Below, in pieces: positions 46,344-54,050 of a DNA stretch of 64,000 bases. Both the position numbers and the translations under genes were made by a program. The DNA lies in contig VXSC01000047.1 of the NCBI GenBank assembly GCA_009838195.1, positions 267,848 through 331,847 of the forward strand, written 5' to 3'. Within the stretch, counting starts at the first letter, position 1. The number at the start of each line of letters is the position of its first letter. The DNA comes from Rhodothermaceae bacterium (GTDB lineage Bacteria > Bacteroidota > Rhodothermia > Rhodothermales > Bin80). Below the pieces are notes generated by a model that did not search any database, was not told the DNA's origin, and saw nothing but the letters and a program-made list of their open reading frames with translations.

Positions 46344-47921
46344 ATGCAGCTTCGTACTGGCCGGTGGCCACGGCTGCTCACGGGGATGGGAATGCGCCCA
46401 CCCCTGTATCTGCCACTACTCACCCTTACGATTTACCTCCTCTGGCGGGGCTATGACTATGCGATTAGCGACCAGGATGAGATTTTGCCCTACCTCATGC
46501 ACCTGTTGGATGCCAACCTGTACCTGTCAGACTGGTTTGTGAATGTCCAGTTGGACACCTTCGGCCCCCGAACTCTCTTTGTTCTTATCGCCTGGCTCCC
46601 CGCGAAGCTGTTTGGTCCGTATGCGACCATCCTGGGCATCTATGTGGCGAGCTGGTTTGGGATCAGCATGGCATTGTATACGCTGGGTTTGCAACTGACT
46701 CGTGAACGACTGGCAGCTACGATCTGTGTCATTCTGGCCCTCTTGCTCACGCCCAAGTTTACACTGGGAGGAAACGACCTAGTAACATGGATTCTCACCC
46801 CAAGTATCCCGGCCTGGGCATTCAGCCTATGGGGTCTGGTGTTTTTCGTGCGCGGGCGACTCGCCCGGGCAGCACTTCTGATGGGCCTCGGAGTCTGGAT
46901 ACAGGCGCTGGTTGGTCTGCAGGTTGCCATGGTGTGCACACTTCTGCTTCTATGGAGACACGGATGGTCGGGGCGACAACCCTACCTGTTTACAGGTTAC
47001 TTTACGCTATCGGCGTTGCCGGCTTTGGGGCCACTGATCTGGTTCCAACTCACACGCCCGAACCCGGAGGGACTCTGGTCCTACTTCTATATCCTGTTCG
47101 AATTCCGCGCCCCGCATCACTATATGCCGACTTCGTTCGACCCTGAGCAGGCTATACGCTTTGCACTCCTGCTCGGACTAGGGCTTGCCGCATTCTCGCG
47201 TATGCCAGGAACTTACCGTGTACTAGTTCGCCGATCTCTGACCATTATCGCTGCGCTTTGTGCCGTCTCGTTTTTGTGCACGGAAGTTTTGCAGGTTGAC
47301 ATGATCGCCCGGTTACAACTCTTTAAGCTTACCGTACTGATCAAGGTGTTCTGTGTAGTTCTGATTTCCAACGTAGTGGCACAACTGATTCTCAAATTTT
47401 ATCGACGTACCCTAACTGTTTTTTTTGATCATGGACATTATGCTCTTGGTGCAACAGTTCTCATCTCAGCCACGCTCCTTATTATTTCCCCTGATGCGCT
47501 GGGCATTCGGCCGGCATCTGAGAAATCCCCTGCGGAGCAGGTTGCGGTATGGGCGCGTGACTCTACGGAGATCAACGCGATTTTTGCCGTCCCTCCTGGA
47601 TGGGACCACTTCAGATCCCAGGCACAACGTGCCGTGATTGTGAACTTCAAAGCAGTTCCTTTTCATCAGCCCTACATGACAGAGTGGTTCACCAGACTTC
47701 TGGATCTTGCGCCCGTCATGCCACCGCCACGCGGTGGCGCGCGGTTCATCGCTGCGCTGGATAGTGCCTATATGTCTCTTCCACCACCAGAAATCCAACA
47801 ACTGGCAGCCAAGTACCGGGTAGACTACATTGTGCGCCAGGAAAGGGCAGCCCCTAACGGGTTTGAACTCGTTTACCAAGCGGCCCCTTGGACCGTATGG
47901 CAGATCAAACCGGAGTCATGA
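46344..47921 (+). CDS. Polytopic membrane protein (DUF6798/glycosyltransferase C-like)
   Basis: 525 residues with about 10-11 transmembrane helices and short loops. An early acidic motif (YAISDQDEILPYLMHLLDANLYLSDWFV, about 38-65) is in the first periplasmic loop, as in GT-C type glycosyltransferases and DUF6798 proteins. The last 130 residues are a soluble-looking domain (IFAVPPGWDHFRSQAQRAVIVNFKAVPFHQPYMTEWFTRL). It starts two bases after the FemAB-like gene and overlaps the flippase start, so it is probably part of a glycan assembly operon. Catalytic function is not proven. Confidence 0.7.
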   Translation: MQLRTGRWPRLLTGMGMRPPLYLPLLTLTIYLLWRGYDYAISDQDEILPYLMHLLDANLYLSDWFVNVQLDTFGPRTLFVLIAWLPAKLFGPYATILGIYVASWFGISMALYTLGLQLTRERLAATICVILALLLTPKFTLGGNDLVTWILTPSIPAWAFSLWGLVFFVRGRLARAALLMGLGVWIQALVGLQVAMVCTLLLLWRHGWSGRQPYLFTGYFTLSALPALGPLIWFQLTRPNPEGLWSYFYILFEFRAPHHYMPTSFDPEQAIRFALLLGLGLAAFSRMPGTYRVLVRRSLTIIAALCAVSFLCTEVLQVDMIARLQLFKLTVLIKVFCVVLISNVVAQLILKFYRRTLTVFFDHGHYALGATVLISATLLIISPDALGIRPASEKSPAEQVAVWARDSTEINAIFAVPPGWDHFRSQAQRAVIVNFKAVPFHQPYMTEWFTRLLDLAPVMPPPRGGARFIAALDSAYMSLPPPEIQQLAAKYRVDYIVRQERAAPNGFELVYQAAPWTVWQIKPES

Positions 47922-49378
47922 AAAAACTGAGCCGCCTATTTTCGACAGAGGGGCTCAGCGGACCTATACTGACGCTACTCTCAGCTAGTGGCGTTGTTAT
48001 GGTGATCTTATACCTTGCACTCGGGGTCATCACACGTCTGTATTTGCCCGAAGAGATCGGCATTGGCAAGTACTTTGTTACGATCATGGGACTTGTCGGC
48101 GCAGTTGCTTCACTGCGCTATGAGGATGCACTGATGCTTCCAAAGAAGGATCAGGATGCTGCCGTACTGATCTGGCTCTCCGGCGCGGCAATGCTTTTGA
48201 GTGCAGCCGTCCTGACTGTTCTCTCCTTCTGGAGTACCGAAATTGCTGACCTCCTAGATTTTCCCGCGATTGCTCCCTATCTACCCCTGGTCCCGCTTAC
48301 ACTAATCTGTATGCGCTCAGGGAAGATTGCAGAATTCTGGTTGGTCCGCAAACGGGCATTCAGGCACATCAGTGCCTGTCATGTGGGACTGACTTTGGCC
48401 TTGGTGACGGGACGGATCGGTGCAGGATCTCCACCGATCCATGCCAATGAAGCAGGACACATAGGTGGTTTTATTTTCGGACACATTGTTTCCAGTACCT
48501 TACTCATATGGATGGCCCTGCGTCGCAGCGCCGCTGCAATCGGTTCAGCATTGAGTTGGAAACGCATGATCCAGGCTGCAATCCGCTATCGGCGTTTTGC
48601 CCTGTTTTCGACGCCTTCGGCAATGATTGGAGCGATCACGGGATACCTGCCCGTGCTTCTGGTCCCGTTCTTCTTTGATACTGCAACCGCCGAAGAAGAA
48701 CTTGGATACTACGCGGCTGCCTTCGGCGCAATAGCGATTCCGATGTCATATGTAGGCCGGTCTGTCGCACATCCTTTTTTTATCAGTGCAGCGGAGGCGC
48801 AATTATCCGGAACGCTGGCCACAATCACATCTCTGGTGCATCGCCGCCTGATTATGGTTGGGATCTTCCCGGTACTCGCTGTGATGTTTGCAGGACCGGA
48901 TTTTTTTGAATTATGGCTCGGAGTCGACTGGCGGCGGGCCGGAATCTTTGCCACCTACATTGCGGCCTGGATGGTACTGGGTTCAATTGTATCTCCACTG
49001 ACACGGGTTTACGATGTGACCGAAAGTCAGCGGCTGGATTTTCTGATGGCATTGATTTTACTCGTATGCCTGTCATCAGCTTTGATCCTGGGAGGACGCT
49101 CAGGAAGTGTCGACACCATGCTGATTGCCGCTGGCATAGCCGGTGCGATAGTGCGTGGCATCCAGTTATTTGTGATTCTCCGACTTGCAGGCGTTTCATG
49201 GCGGGAATGCATTGCGCCTTATTGGGATTTCCTCCTCTTGTCTCTACCGGGTCTAGCACTGATCATCGTCGCCCTACAGCTTGGCAATAAATGGGTCACT
49301 ACTGGAGCGCTTATCCTGAGCGCCGCCTGCTATTTTGGACTCGCAATCTGGAAGGAACGACTTTTCAGAAATTCGTGA
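47918..49378 (+). CDS. Polysaccharide flippase (Wzx/MATE-like)
   Basis: 486 residues from the ATG at 47918, which overlaps the previous stop by four bases (ATGA); ATGs at 47888 and 47897 are possible but less likely. About 12-14 transmembrane helices, starting with the LSASGVVMVILYLALGVITRLYLPEEIGIGKYFVTIMGLVGAVASLRYEDALMLP pattern of MOP-superfamily polysaccharide exporters, including the conserved arginine-tyrosine-glutamate stretch. It would move lipid-linked oligosaccharides across the inner membrane. It ends the co-oriented run from hslU. Confidence 0.88.
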   Translation: MKKLSRLFSTEGLSGPILTLLSASGVVMVILYLALGVITRLYLPEEIGIGKYFVTIMGLVGAVASLRYEDALMLPKKDQDAAVLIWLSGAAMLLSAAVLTVLSFWSTEIADLLDFPAIAPYLPLVPLTLICMRSGKIAEFWLVRKRAFRHISACHVGLTLALVTGRIGAGSPPIHANEAGHIGGFIFGHIVSSTLLIWMALRRSAAAIGSALSWKRMIQAAIRYRRFALFSTPSAMIGAITGYLPVLLVPFFFDTATAEEELGYYAAAFGAIAIPMSYVGRSVAHPFFISAAEAQLSGTLATITSLVHRRLIMVGIFPVLAVMFAGPDFFELWLGVDWRRAGIFATYIAAWMVLGSIVSPLTRVYDVTESQRLDFLMALILLVCLSSALILGGRSGSVDTMLIAAGIAGAIVRGIQLFVILRLAGVSWRECIAPYWDFLLLSLPGLALIIVALQLGNKWVTTGALILSAACYFGLAIWKERLFRNS

Positions 49379-49529
49379 TTTCTATATCAACTCAAATGGA
49401 TAACTCCTTCATGAAAGGCAGACGAAAATTATGGCATCAGAATCAGCGACTGGATGGGCAGAAACAACCTGAAGTATTGTGCCAATAACGACTCGGGATA
49501 CCCAAAACATGTAATCCCCAACGTGAAAT

Positions 49530-50105
49530 ATGAAGCAATGGGAATTAATAGAAGAACTCTTGAAATCACCGGGAGCATTCTATTCAGCAGAGTTATCGAG
49601 CAAGGTCGCTCTCGAAGGATTTGACAAGCGTCGCCGGGAATACAAACACCTCGGATGGATCTATGTGGCACGGAATCCATGTTTTGTAGACGCTGTCTTC
49701 AAGATTGGACAAACCCAAGTATCTCCTTCCAAGCGAATCGAGCAACTCAGCGCGTCAACATCTGTGTACAGGAAGTTTGAACTCGTCTATTTTGTCCATG
49801 TGTCTGATAATTTGGCTGCTGAGGGATATGTACATCAATTACTGAAAGACTTCCGATTGAACCCCAGGAAAGAATTCTTTAATGCTCCCATTATGACGGT
49901 GGTCAAGGCACTGGATGAGGCGGGTAACCTATTGCAGATTCCTATGGGGAAAACATTGAGAGCTGGAATGTTACCGCCAGCCTTGGAGAAACGAATCATT
50001 TCTTGCCCAGGATGCAAGAAGCAGAGTAGAGTCCCCTTAGTTGGGATTGATATAACCGTCACCTGCGTTGTGTGCAATACCCCCTACAAAGTGACAAGCG
50101 AGTGA
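49530..50105 (+). CDS. T5orf172/GIY-YIG-type protein with C-terminal zinc ribbon
   Basis: 191 residues. Residues about 35-125 form a T5orf172 (Mug113, GIY-YIG superfamily) domain: GWIYVARNP...VFKIGQTQVSPSKRIEQLSASTSVYRKFELVYFVHVSD, then AAEGYVHQLLKDFRLNPRKEFF, which supplies the usual Glu and Arg positions. Residues about 155-190 contain CPGC and CVVC, a four-cysteine zinc ribbon. The family is frequent in phages and mobile DNA and is presumed to be nuclease-like. It begins the accessory island; the gap to the flippase is 151 bp and its composition seems lower in GC than neighbours. Confidence 0.82.
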   Translation: MKQWELIEELLKSPGAFYSAELSSKVALEGFDKRRREYKHLGWIYVARNPCFVDAVFKIGQTQVSPSKRIEQLSASTSVYRKFELVYFVHVSDNLAAEGYVHQLLKDFRLNPRKEFFNAPIMTVVKALDEAGNLLQIPMGKTLRAGMLPPALEKRIISCPGCKKQSRVPLVGIDITVTCVVCNTPYKVTSE

Positions 50106-50506
50106 ATTCAAGGTTACTGGACGGGCGTATATGAAACCAGATGCCTGCCCCGCCATGACAAAACCGGGAATCTGCCATTGCACTCAACTCCAGTAGAGAC
50201 GGGGATCCCCCACGAGGTCAACGATAGCGGAAGGCTGGTAAGCCCAGTTACCAGAAATCGGAGACGTGAGGGGTTGTCTCGTTGCGCCTATAGCGATGCT
50301 TACCCTTGCGAGTAGGAATATAGAGCCAATGTGAGGGGTTACGGGGAGGGAAACCCAAAAGATATAGCGTTTTTGAGGCGTATTGAAGGAAACGACAGCC
50401 TTCTGGATTCACCGTAGATTGCAGAAATTAGAGCATCCAATAACAGTAAATCGGAGCTTCCCCCGGGTTATGGCGCCCAAAGCTTTCGGTGGTGGAGGTG
50501 ACCAAG
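50106..50506. other. Gene-free stretch with repeat copy A and several hairpins (possible structured RNA)
   Basis: About 400 bp without a credible gene. It contains repeat copy A (50155-50209), a 10-bp palindrome GGGGATCCCC (50201-50210), a 7-bp stem CTGGTAA/TTACCAG with 6-base loop (50235-50254), a GAGAC/GTCTC stem around GTGAGGGGTT (50261-50280), and a second GTGAGGGGTT at 50331-50340, 65 bp after the first. Density of secondary structure plus a repeated 10-mer is unusual for a spacer and could mean a non-coding RNA or the remains of a mobile element. It matches no RNA family I know. Structures are seen; function is speculative. Confidence 0.35.
50155..50209 (+). repeat. Imperfect direct repeat, copy A
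   Basis: 55 bp matching copy B (51974-52027) in the same orientation at about 85% identity: seven mismatches and one indel by hand alignment. Shared blocks include CCGGGAATC, GCACTCAACTCCAGT and GGATCCC. The two copies flank the structured non-coding stretch and the AAA ATPase gene, as expected for a mobile cassette or a dispersed repeat family. Confidence 0.75.
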
Positions 50507-50513
50507 TCACCGG
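50495..50513. terminator. Hairpin at the 3' end of the AAA ATPase gene
   Basis: The sequence GAGGTGACCAAGTCACCGG contains a perfect 6-bp stem (GGTGAC / GTCACC) with a three-base loop. It overlaps the ATPase stop codon on the minus strand (50507-50509). No T-run follows on the minus strand. It matches 15 of 19 bases of the hairpin after the HNH gene (9305-9323). Confidence 0.35.
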
Positions 50514-51730
50514 CCGCTCAAGTCTGTCCCGGGATTCGGCTTATTCAAGTTTCGGATGGGTTGGGGTTGCTGCGGGAATTTGATCTTCTCACGAGTGTAA
50601 TTTGTCACGAGCCAATCTTGCATGGAGGGAATCGGGATGACGTAACGCCCATCGCGCTCATCCAGTAAGCCCTTGTTCCATGCCCGGTTAAATAAATCTT
50701 CTGCTTTATCAGAACCAATATCTTGTGTTAGGGTGGACACGATCGCACTACGGGTCGTACTTTCTCCTAATGAAACACTTGCAAATGCTTTTGCAAGGGA
50801 CTGACGTTCTTCCTCGGGGAAACCGTATAATCGTTCTCTATAATATGCTTTGCGACCCTCCCGTCCAACTTCCAGTACGGCATTTAATCCGTCCGTTGTC
50901 ATGCTCCCACCGTCTGCTTTCAGTTGATCTACAGCAGCGGGATCCACATAGGATAAGATGTGATGGGGCCAGCCGGAGGTTTCCTGAGAAATGGCATCAA
51001 TCCATACATTCGGATCTCCTTTGGCTCCACCATCCTTCGTGAGCCAATCCCTGATCACTGCACGTTCAGCTTCGTTGCTCAATGCTCCTAATTGCATAAA
51101 ACATTTCCTTGAAAATCTCGAAACTCCCAGTGATTCAAAGGATTTCAATGTCATTCCCAGTCCCGCCGCCAGAAGGATGACCGGTCTACCCAGACCACCA
51201 TTATGGATGCTGTTCAAAACGCTGGTGACCACCCACCGATCGGACGACGGAATGTCGATCATCCCCAGCACTTGCGCCTCATCCAGCATGAGAAGTAATG
51301 GTTTCTTTCCCTCCTCAAGTATCTCCAGCACCGTACCGTTTTGTTGGTTCACTGCAAAATCCAACTCAGCCTCGACTTTCACAACTGCATCAAAGCCCAC
51401 CTTTCCAGATCCCCCCGCAATTCTTAGTCTCTTCCCACCTCCAAGGCCATGAAGTAATGCTCCAGGATCCCAGAGAGCATGTGGGGGAATTGAAGCGACT
51501 CCCCAGCCACTCTCCAGGGCGTATTTTTCGCATTCGGATAAAAGAGCAGTTTTCCCAGCGCCGGGGGCACCTTGAACCAGAAAGGTCGTCCCATCCTTCG
51601 CCTGTATCGCACGTTCTAAAAGCTCTTTGAAATTATGCAGGATCCGTGTCCGCCCGTGAAAATGTCTCGCAGGCCCGCGGTCAAACGCTGCCGTCAGTGG
51701 TTTTGGTATGGAAGATTCGGGCTTTCGCAT
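50507..51730 (-). CDS. AAA-type ATPase (accessory, NTPase with C-terminal helical/winged domain)
   Basis: 407 residues. Walker A GAPGAGKT at about residue 54, Walker B LLLMLDEAQVL near 150, a sensor-like ILLAAGLGMTL near 187 and an arginine-rich stretch (SRFSRKCFMQLG) that may hold the finger. The C-terminal 140 residues are helical with a winged-helix-like end (GLLDERDGRYVIPIPSMQDWLVTNY). The layout resembles STAND/ORC-type ATPases found in mobile elements and defence loci, but I cannot assign a named system. It is opposite in strand to all neighbours and bracketed by direct repeats A and B. Confidence 0.8.
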   Translation of the reverse strand: MRKPESSIPKPLTAAFDRGPARHFHGRTRILHNFKELLERAIQAKDGTTFLVQGAPGAGKTALLSECEKYALESGWGVASIPPHALWDPGALLHGLGGGKRLRIAGGSGKVGFDAVVKVEAELDFAVNQQNGTVLEILEEGKKPLLLMLDEAQVLGMIDIPSSDRWVVTSVLNSIHNGGLGRPVILLAAGLGMTLKSFESLGVSRFSRKCFMQLGALSNEAERAVIRDWLTKDGGAKGDPNVWIDAISQETSGWPHHILSYVDPAAVDQLKADGGSMTTDGLNAVLEVGREGRKAYYRERLYGFPEEERQSLAKAFASVSLGESTTRSAIVSTLTQDIGSDKAEDLFNRAWNKGLLDERDGRYVIPIPSMQDWLVTNYTREKIKFPQQPQPIRNLNKPNPGTDLSGR

Positions 51731-52112
51731 AGCTCTGAGACGTAGGGACTGACGAGACGGAATGCCTCACCAACCCATATTATTCACAAATATCGTGCAA
51801 ACTTGTTCCTTGCGGTTAACTTCTCTGCGACTGCCTGGGCCAATTATGAAGTGGGAAAAAATCTATTTCTGCCCTTCAAAACAGGCCTAAAATAGAATTC
51901 AACAGTTAGAGATCCTGTTCCTCCATACTCAACTCGATCGCCCCATAATCTATCCGCTCAGGGGGACTCCTCAATGACAAACCGGGAATCCGCCACCGCA
52001 CTCAACTCCAGTCGGAACGAGGATCCCTGACTTCAGTAAAGTCCTGTTCTGCCGTATCATCATGGATCCAAGGTTTATTTTTGTTAGGTTGACTCGTCAG
52101 GTTTCCCTTTCT
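51731..52112. promoter_or_regulatory. Intergenic region between ATPase (leftward) and propeller gene (rightward)
   Basis: About 380 bp of divergent spacer holding repeat copy B at its right side and presumably both promoters. No intact ORF or clear promoter elements were recognised. The central part (51840-51900) is AT-rich. Confidence 0.3.
51974..52027 (+). repeat. Imperfect direct repeat, copy B
   Basis: 54 bp, the partner of copy A at 50155-50209, same orientation, about 85% identical. It lies 86 bp before the chosen start of the propeller gene. Together the copies delimit a segment of about 1.8 kb containing the ATPase gene. Confidence 0.75.
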
Positions 52113-53135
52113 ATGCCTCACCTACTTGCCCTGCTTCTTTGTCTTTTCGCCGCCAAGGCAGCAGTTGCCCAGATCTATTCCATGTACGTCGCCAATGAGT
52201 CCGACGATACCGTCATGCTCGTTGAGTTTGATGGCCAGACGCTGGCCGTTACAGATACCATTGAGGTCGGCCTCATCCACACGGAAATCGAAGGTCCTCA
52301 CGGACTTGCCATTGACCCGGAAGGCAAGTCCCTGTTTGTCTCTATTGCACATGGTCAACCCAATGGAAGTGTGGTGCGCTATTCCACGGCCGACCATCGC
52401 CCCATGGGTGCTGCAACATTGGGCCTGTTTCCCGCATCCATGGCAATCTCTCCGCACACGGGCCTGTTGTACGTGGTGAATTTCAATCTGCATGGCGACC
52501 CTGAACCAAGCTCTATCTCTGTGGTCGACCCGGAGATGATGCTGGAAGTCAGCCAGATTCCGACCGGCATTATGCCGCACGGCTCCGCCTTTGGAACAGA
52601 CGGTACCCGGCACTACTCCGTTGCGATGATGGACCATATTCTGGTCGAACTTGATGCCCTGAACCTGCGCGTTCTCCGCAAAATTCCGCTTGGCATGGGA
52701 ACCAAGCCAACATGGGTTGCCCTGCATCCTCATGAGCCACAGGCGTATGTCGCAGCCAATGGCTCGGACCAAGTCGTGATCGTGAACACGGAAGAAGGAT
52801 CTGTACTGGAACAGATACCGGCTTCTGGAGCTCCTTATAATTTGGCTGTTTCGCCGGATGGATCTACCCTTGTTGTTACCCTCAAAAGTGCCCAGGCGGT
52901 AAGCATCCTTGATCTATCAACATTAGCCGAGCGGGCCCGCATTCCAACCTCCAGTCCCATACCTCATGGAGTTGTGATCACTCCAGACAATGAATATGCC
53001 TTTGTGACCTCCGAAGGAATCGGGGCGGCGCCTGGCACCGTAGATGTGATCCATCTGGCCTCCGCCATGCGGGTGGCATCCATTCAGGCAGGGCAACAGA
53101 CCGGTGGCATTGCCCTCTGGAAGATGGAGGATTAG
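52113..53135 (+). CDS. Periplasmic YncE/YVTN-like beta-propeller protein
   Basis: 340 residues from the ATG at 52113, which puts a normal signal peptide first (MPHLLALLLCLFAAKAAVAQ); an ATG at 52062 would prepend 17 residues. The body is a chain of about seven YVTN-type blades, such as GPHGLAIDPEGKSLFVSIAHGQPNGSVVRYS, PTWVALHPHEPQAYVAANGSDQVVIVNTEEG and APYNLAVSPDGSTLVVTLKSAQAVSILDLSTL. These propellers bind proteins or small ligands. The gene ends three bases before the DUF58 gene, suggesting it leads the operon. Confidence 0.88.
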   Translation: MPHLLALLLCLFAAKAAVAQIYSMYVANESDDTVMLVEFDGQTLAVTDTIEVGLIHTEIEGPHGLAIDPEGKSLFVSIAHGQPNGSVVRYSTADHRPMGAATLGLFPASMAISPHTGLLYVVNFNLHGDPEPSSISVVDPEMMLEVSQIPTGIMPHGSAFGTDGTRHYSVAMMDHILVELDALNLRVLRKIPLGMGTKPTWVALHPHEPQAYVAANGSDQVVIVNTEEGSVLEQIPASGAPYNLAVSPDGSTLVVTLKSAQAVSILDLSTLAERARIPTSSPIPHGVVITPDNEYAFVTSEGIGAAPGTVDVIHLASAMRVASIQAGQQTGGIALWKMED

Positions 53136-53138
53136 CCA

Positions 53139-54038
53139 ATGGCCCAGGCAGCAACCCGGTTTATTCAACCCGATGTTCTAGCCCGGATCTCGTCCCTAGA
53201 GCTTCTGGCCCGCTCTGTCGTTGAGGGGTTTATTGCAGGGCTTCACCGTAGTCCCTTCAAAGGATTCAGTGTTGACTTCATGGAGTACCGCCCATATGTA
53301 TTTGGGGATGATGTGCGCCAGGTCGACTGGAAAGTATTTGCACGAACAGGCCGCTACTTTGTCCGTGAGTTCGAGGGGGAGACAAATACCCGCCTGCATC
53401 TGCTATTGGATATGAGTCGATCCATGGACTATAGCTCTGGGGGGCAGACAAAGCTGACCTACGCCCGGTTTCTGGCAGCAGCTATCGCATGGCTGGCCAA
53501 CCGTCAACGGGACGCCTGTGGGTTGGCACTGTTTGACACTGAGGTCCGCAAACATTTACCTCCACGCGCCACCCGGGCACACCTGCATTTGCTCCTGCGT
53601 GCGCTCGAAGAGGCGAACCCAGATGCTGCAACCAACCTGGAGCGTTCCCTGCAAGCCGTTGCGGAACGCCATCGCAAACGCGGATTTATCGTCCTGATCA
53701 GTGACCTGTTTACAGATATCAACACGATTGAGCGCGCATTGCAACATTTTCGGTTTACAGGCCACAATGTGCTGGTATTTCAAATCCTGGACCCACAGGA
53801 GATTGAATTCGATTTTAAGGATGTGGTTGAGCTTTTGGATGTGGAGTCAGATGCCAAAATGCTGATTGATGCCAAGGCGGCCCGAGCACAGTATCAGAAG
53901 AATTTCCAGGCACATCAGGACCAACTGCGCCGCATCTGTGGGCTGCTGCAGATTGACCATGCCGTACTTCGGACAGATGCCCCGCTGGATGGTGCACTAT
54001 TTCATTACCTCTCTGCACGCTCGCGGCGCAGAGGCTGA
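53139..54038 (+). CDS. DUF58 family protein (VWA-like)
   Basis: 299 residues, cytoplasmic (no signal peptide). DUF58 core: VEGFIAGLHRSPFKGFSVDFMEYRPYVFGDDVRQVDWKVFARTGRYFVREFEGETN, followed by a VWA-like fold with MIDAS motif LLDMSRSMDY (DxSxS) and VLISDLFTD. DUF58 proteins normally work with MoxR AAA ATPases and BatA-type VWA proteins in envelope stress or metal-insertion systems. Here the BatA-like gene follows at 12 bp, but no MoxR gene is in view on either side. Confidence 0.94.
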   Translation: MAQAATRFIQPDVLARISSLELLARSVVEGFIAGLHRSPFKGFSVDFMEYRPYVFGDDVRQVDWKVFARTGRYFVREFEGETNTRLHLLLDMSRSMDYSSGGQTKLTYARFLAAAIAWLANRQRDACGLALFDTEVRKHLPPRATRAHLHLLLRALEEANPDAATNLERSLQAVAERHRKRGFIVLISDLFTDINTIERALQHFRFTGHNVLVFQILDPQEIEFDFKDVVELLDVESDAKMLIDAKAARAQYQKNFQAHQDQLRRICGLLQIDHAVLRTDAPLDGALFHYLSARSRRRG

Positions 54039-54050
54039 CCCTACGTCGCC

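Noticed and set aside
50106..50506. Group II intron or retron RNA
   Set aside because: No reverse transcriptase nearby and no convincing domain V or msr/msd pattern; only generic hairpins are visible.
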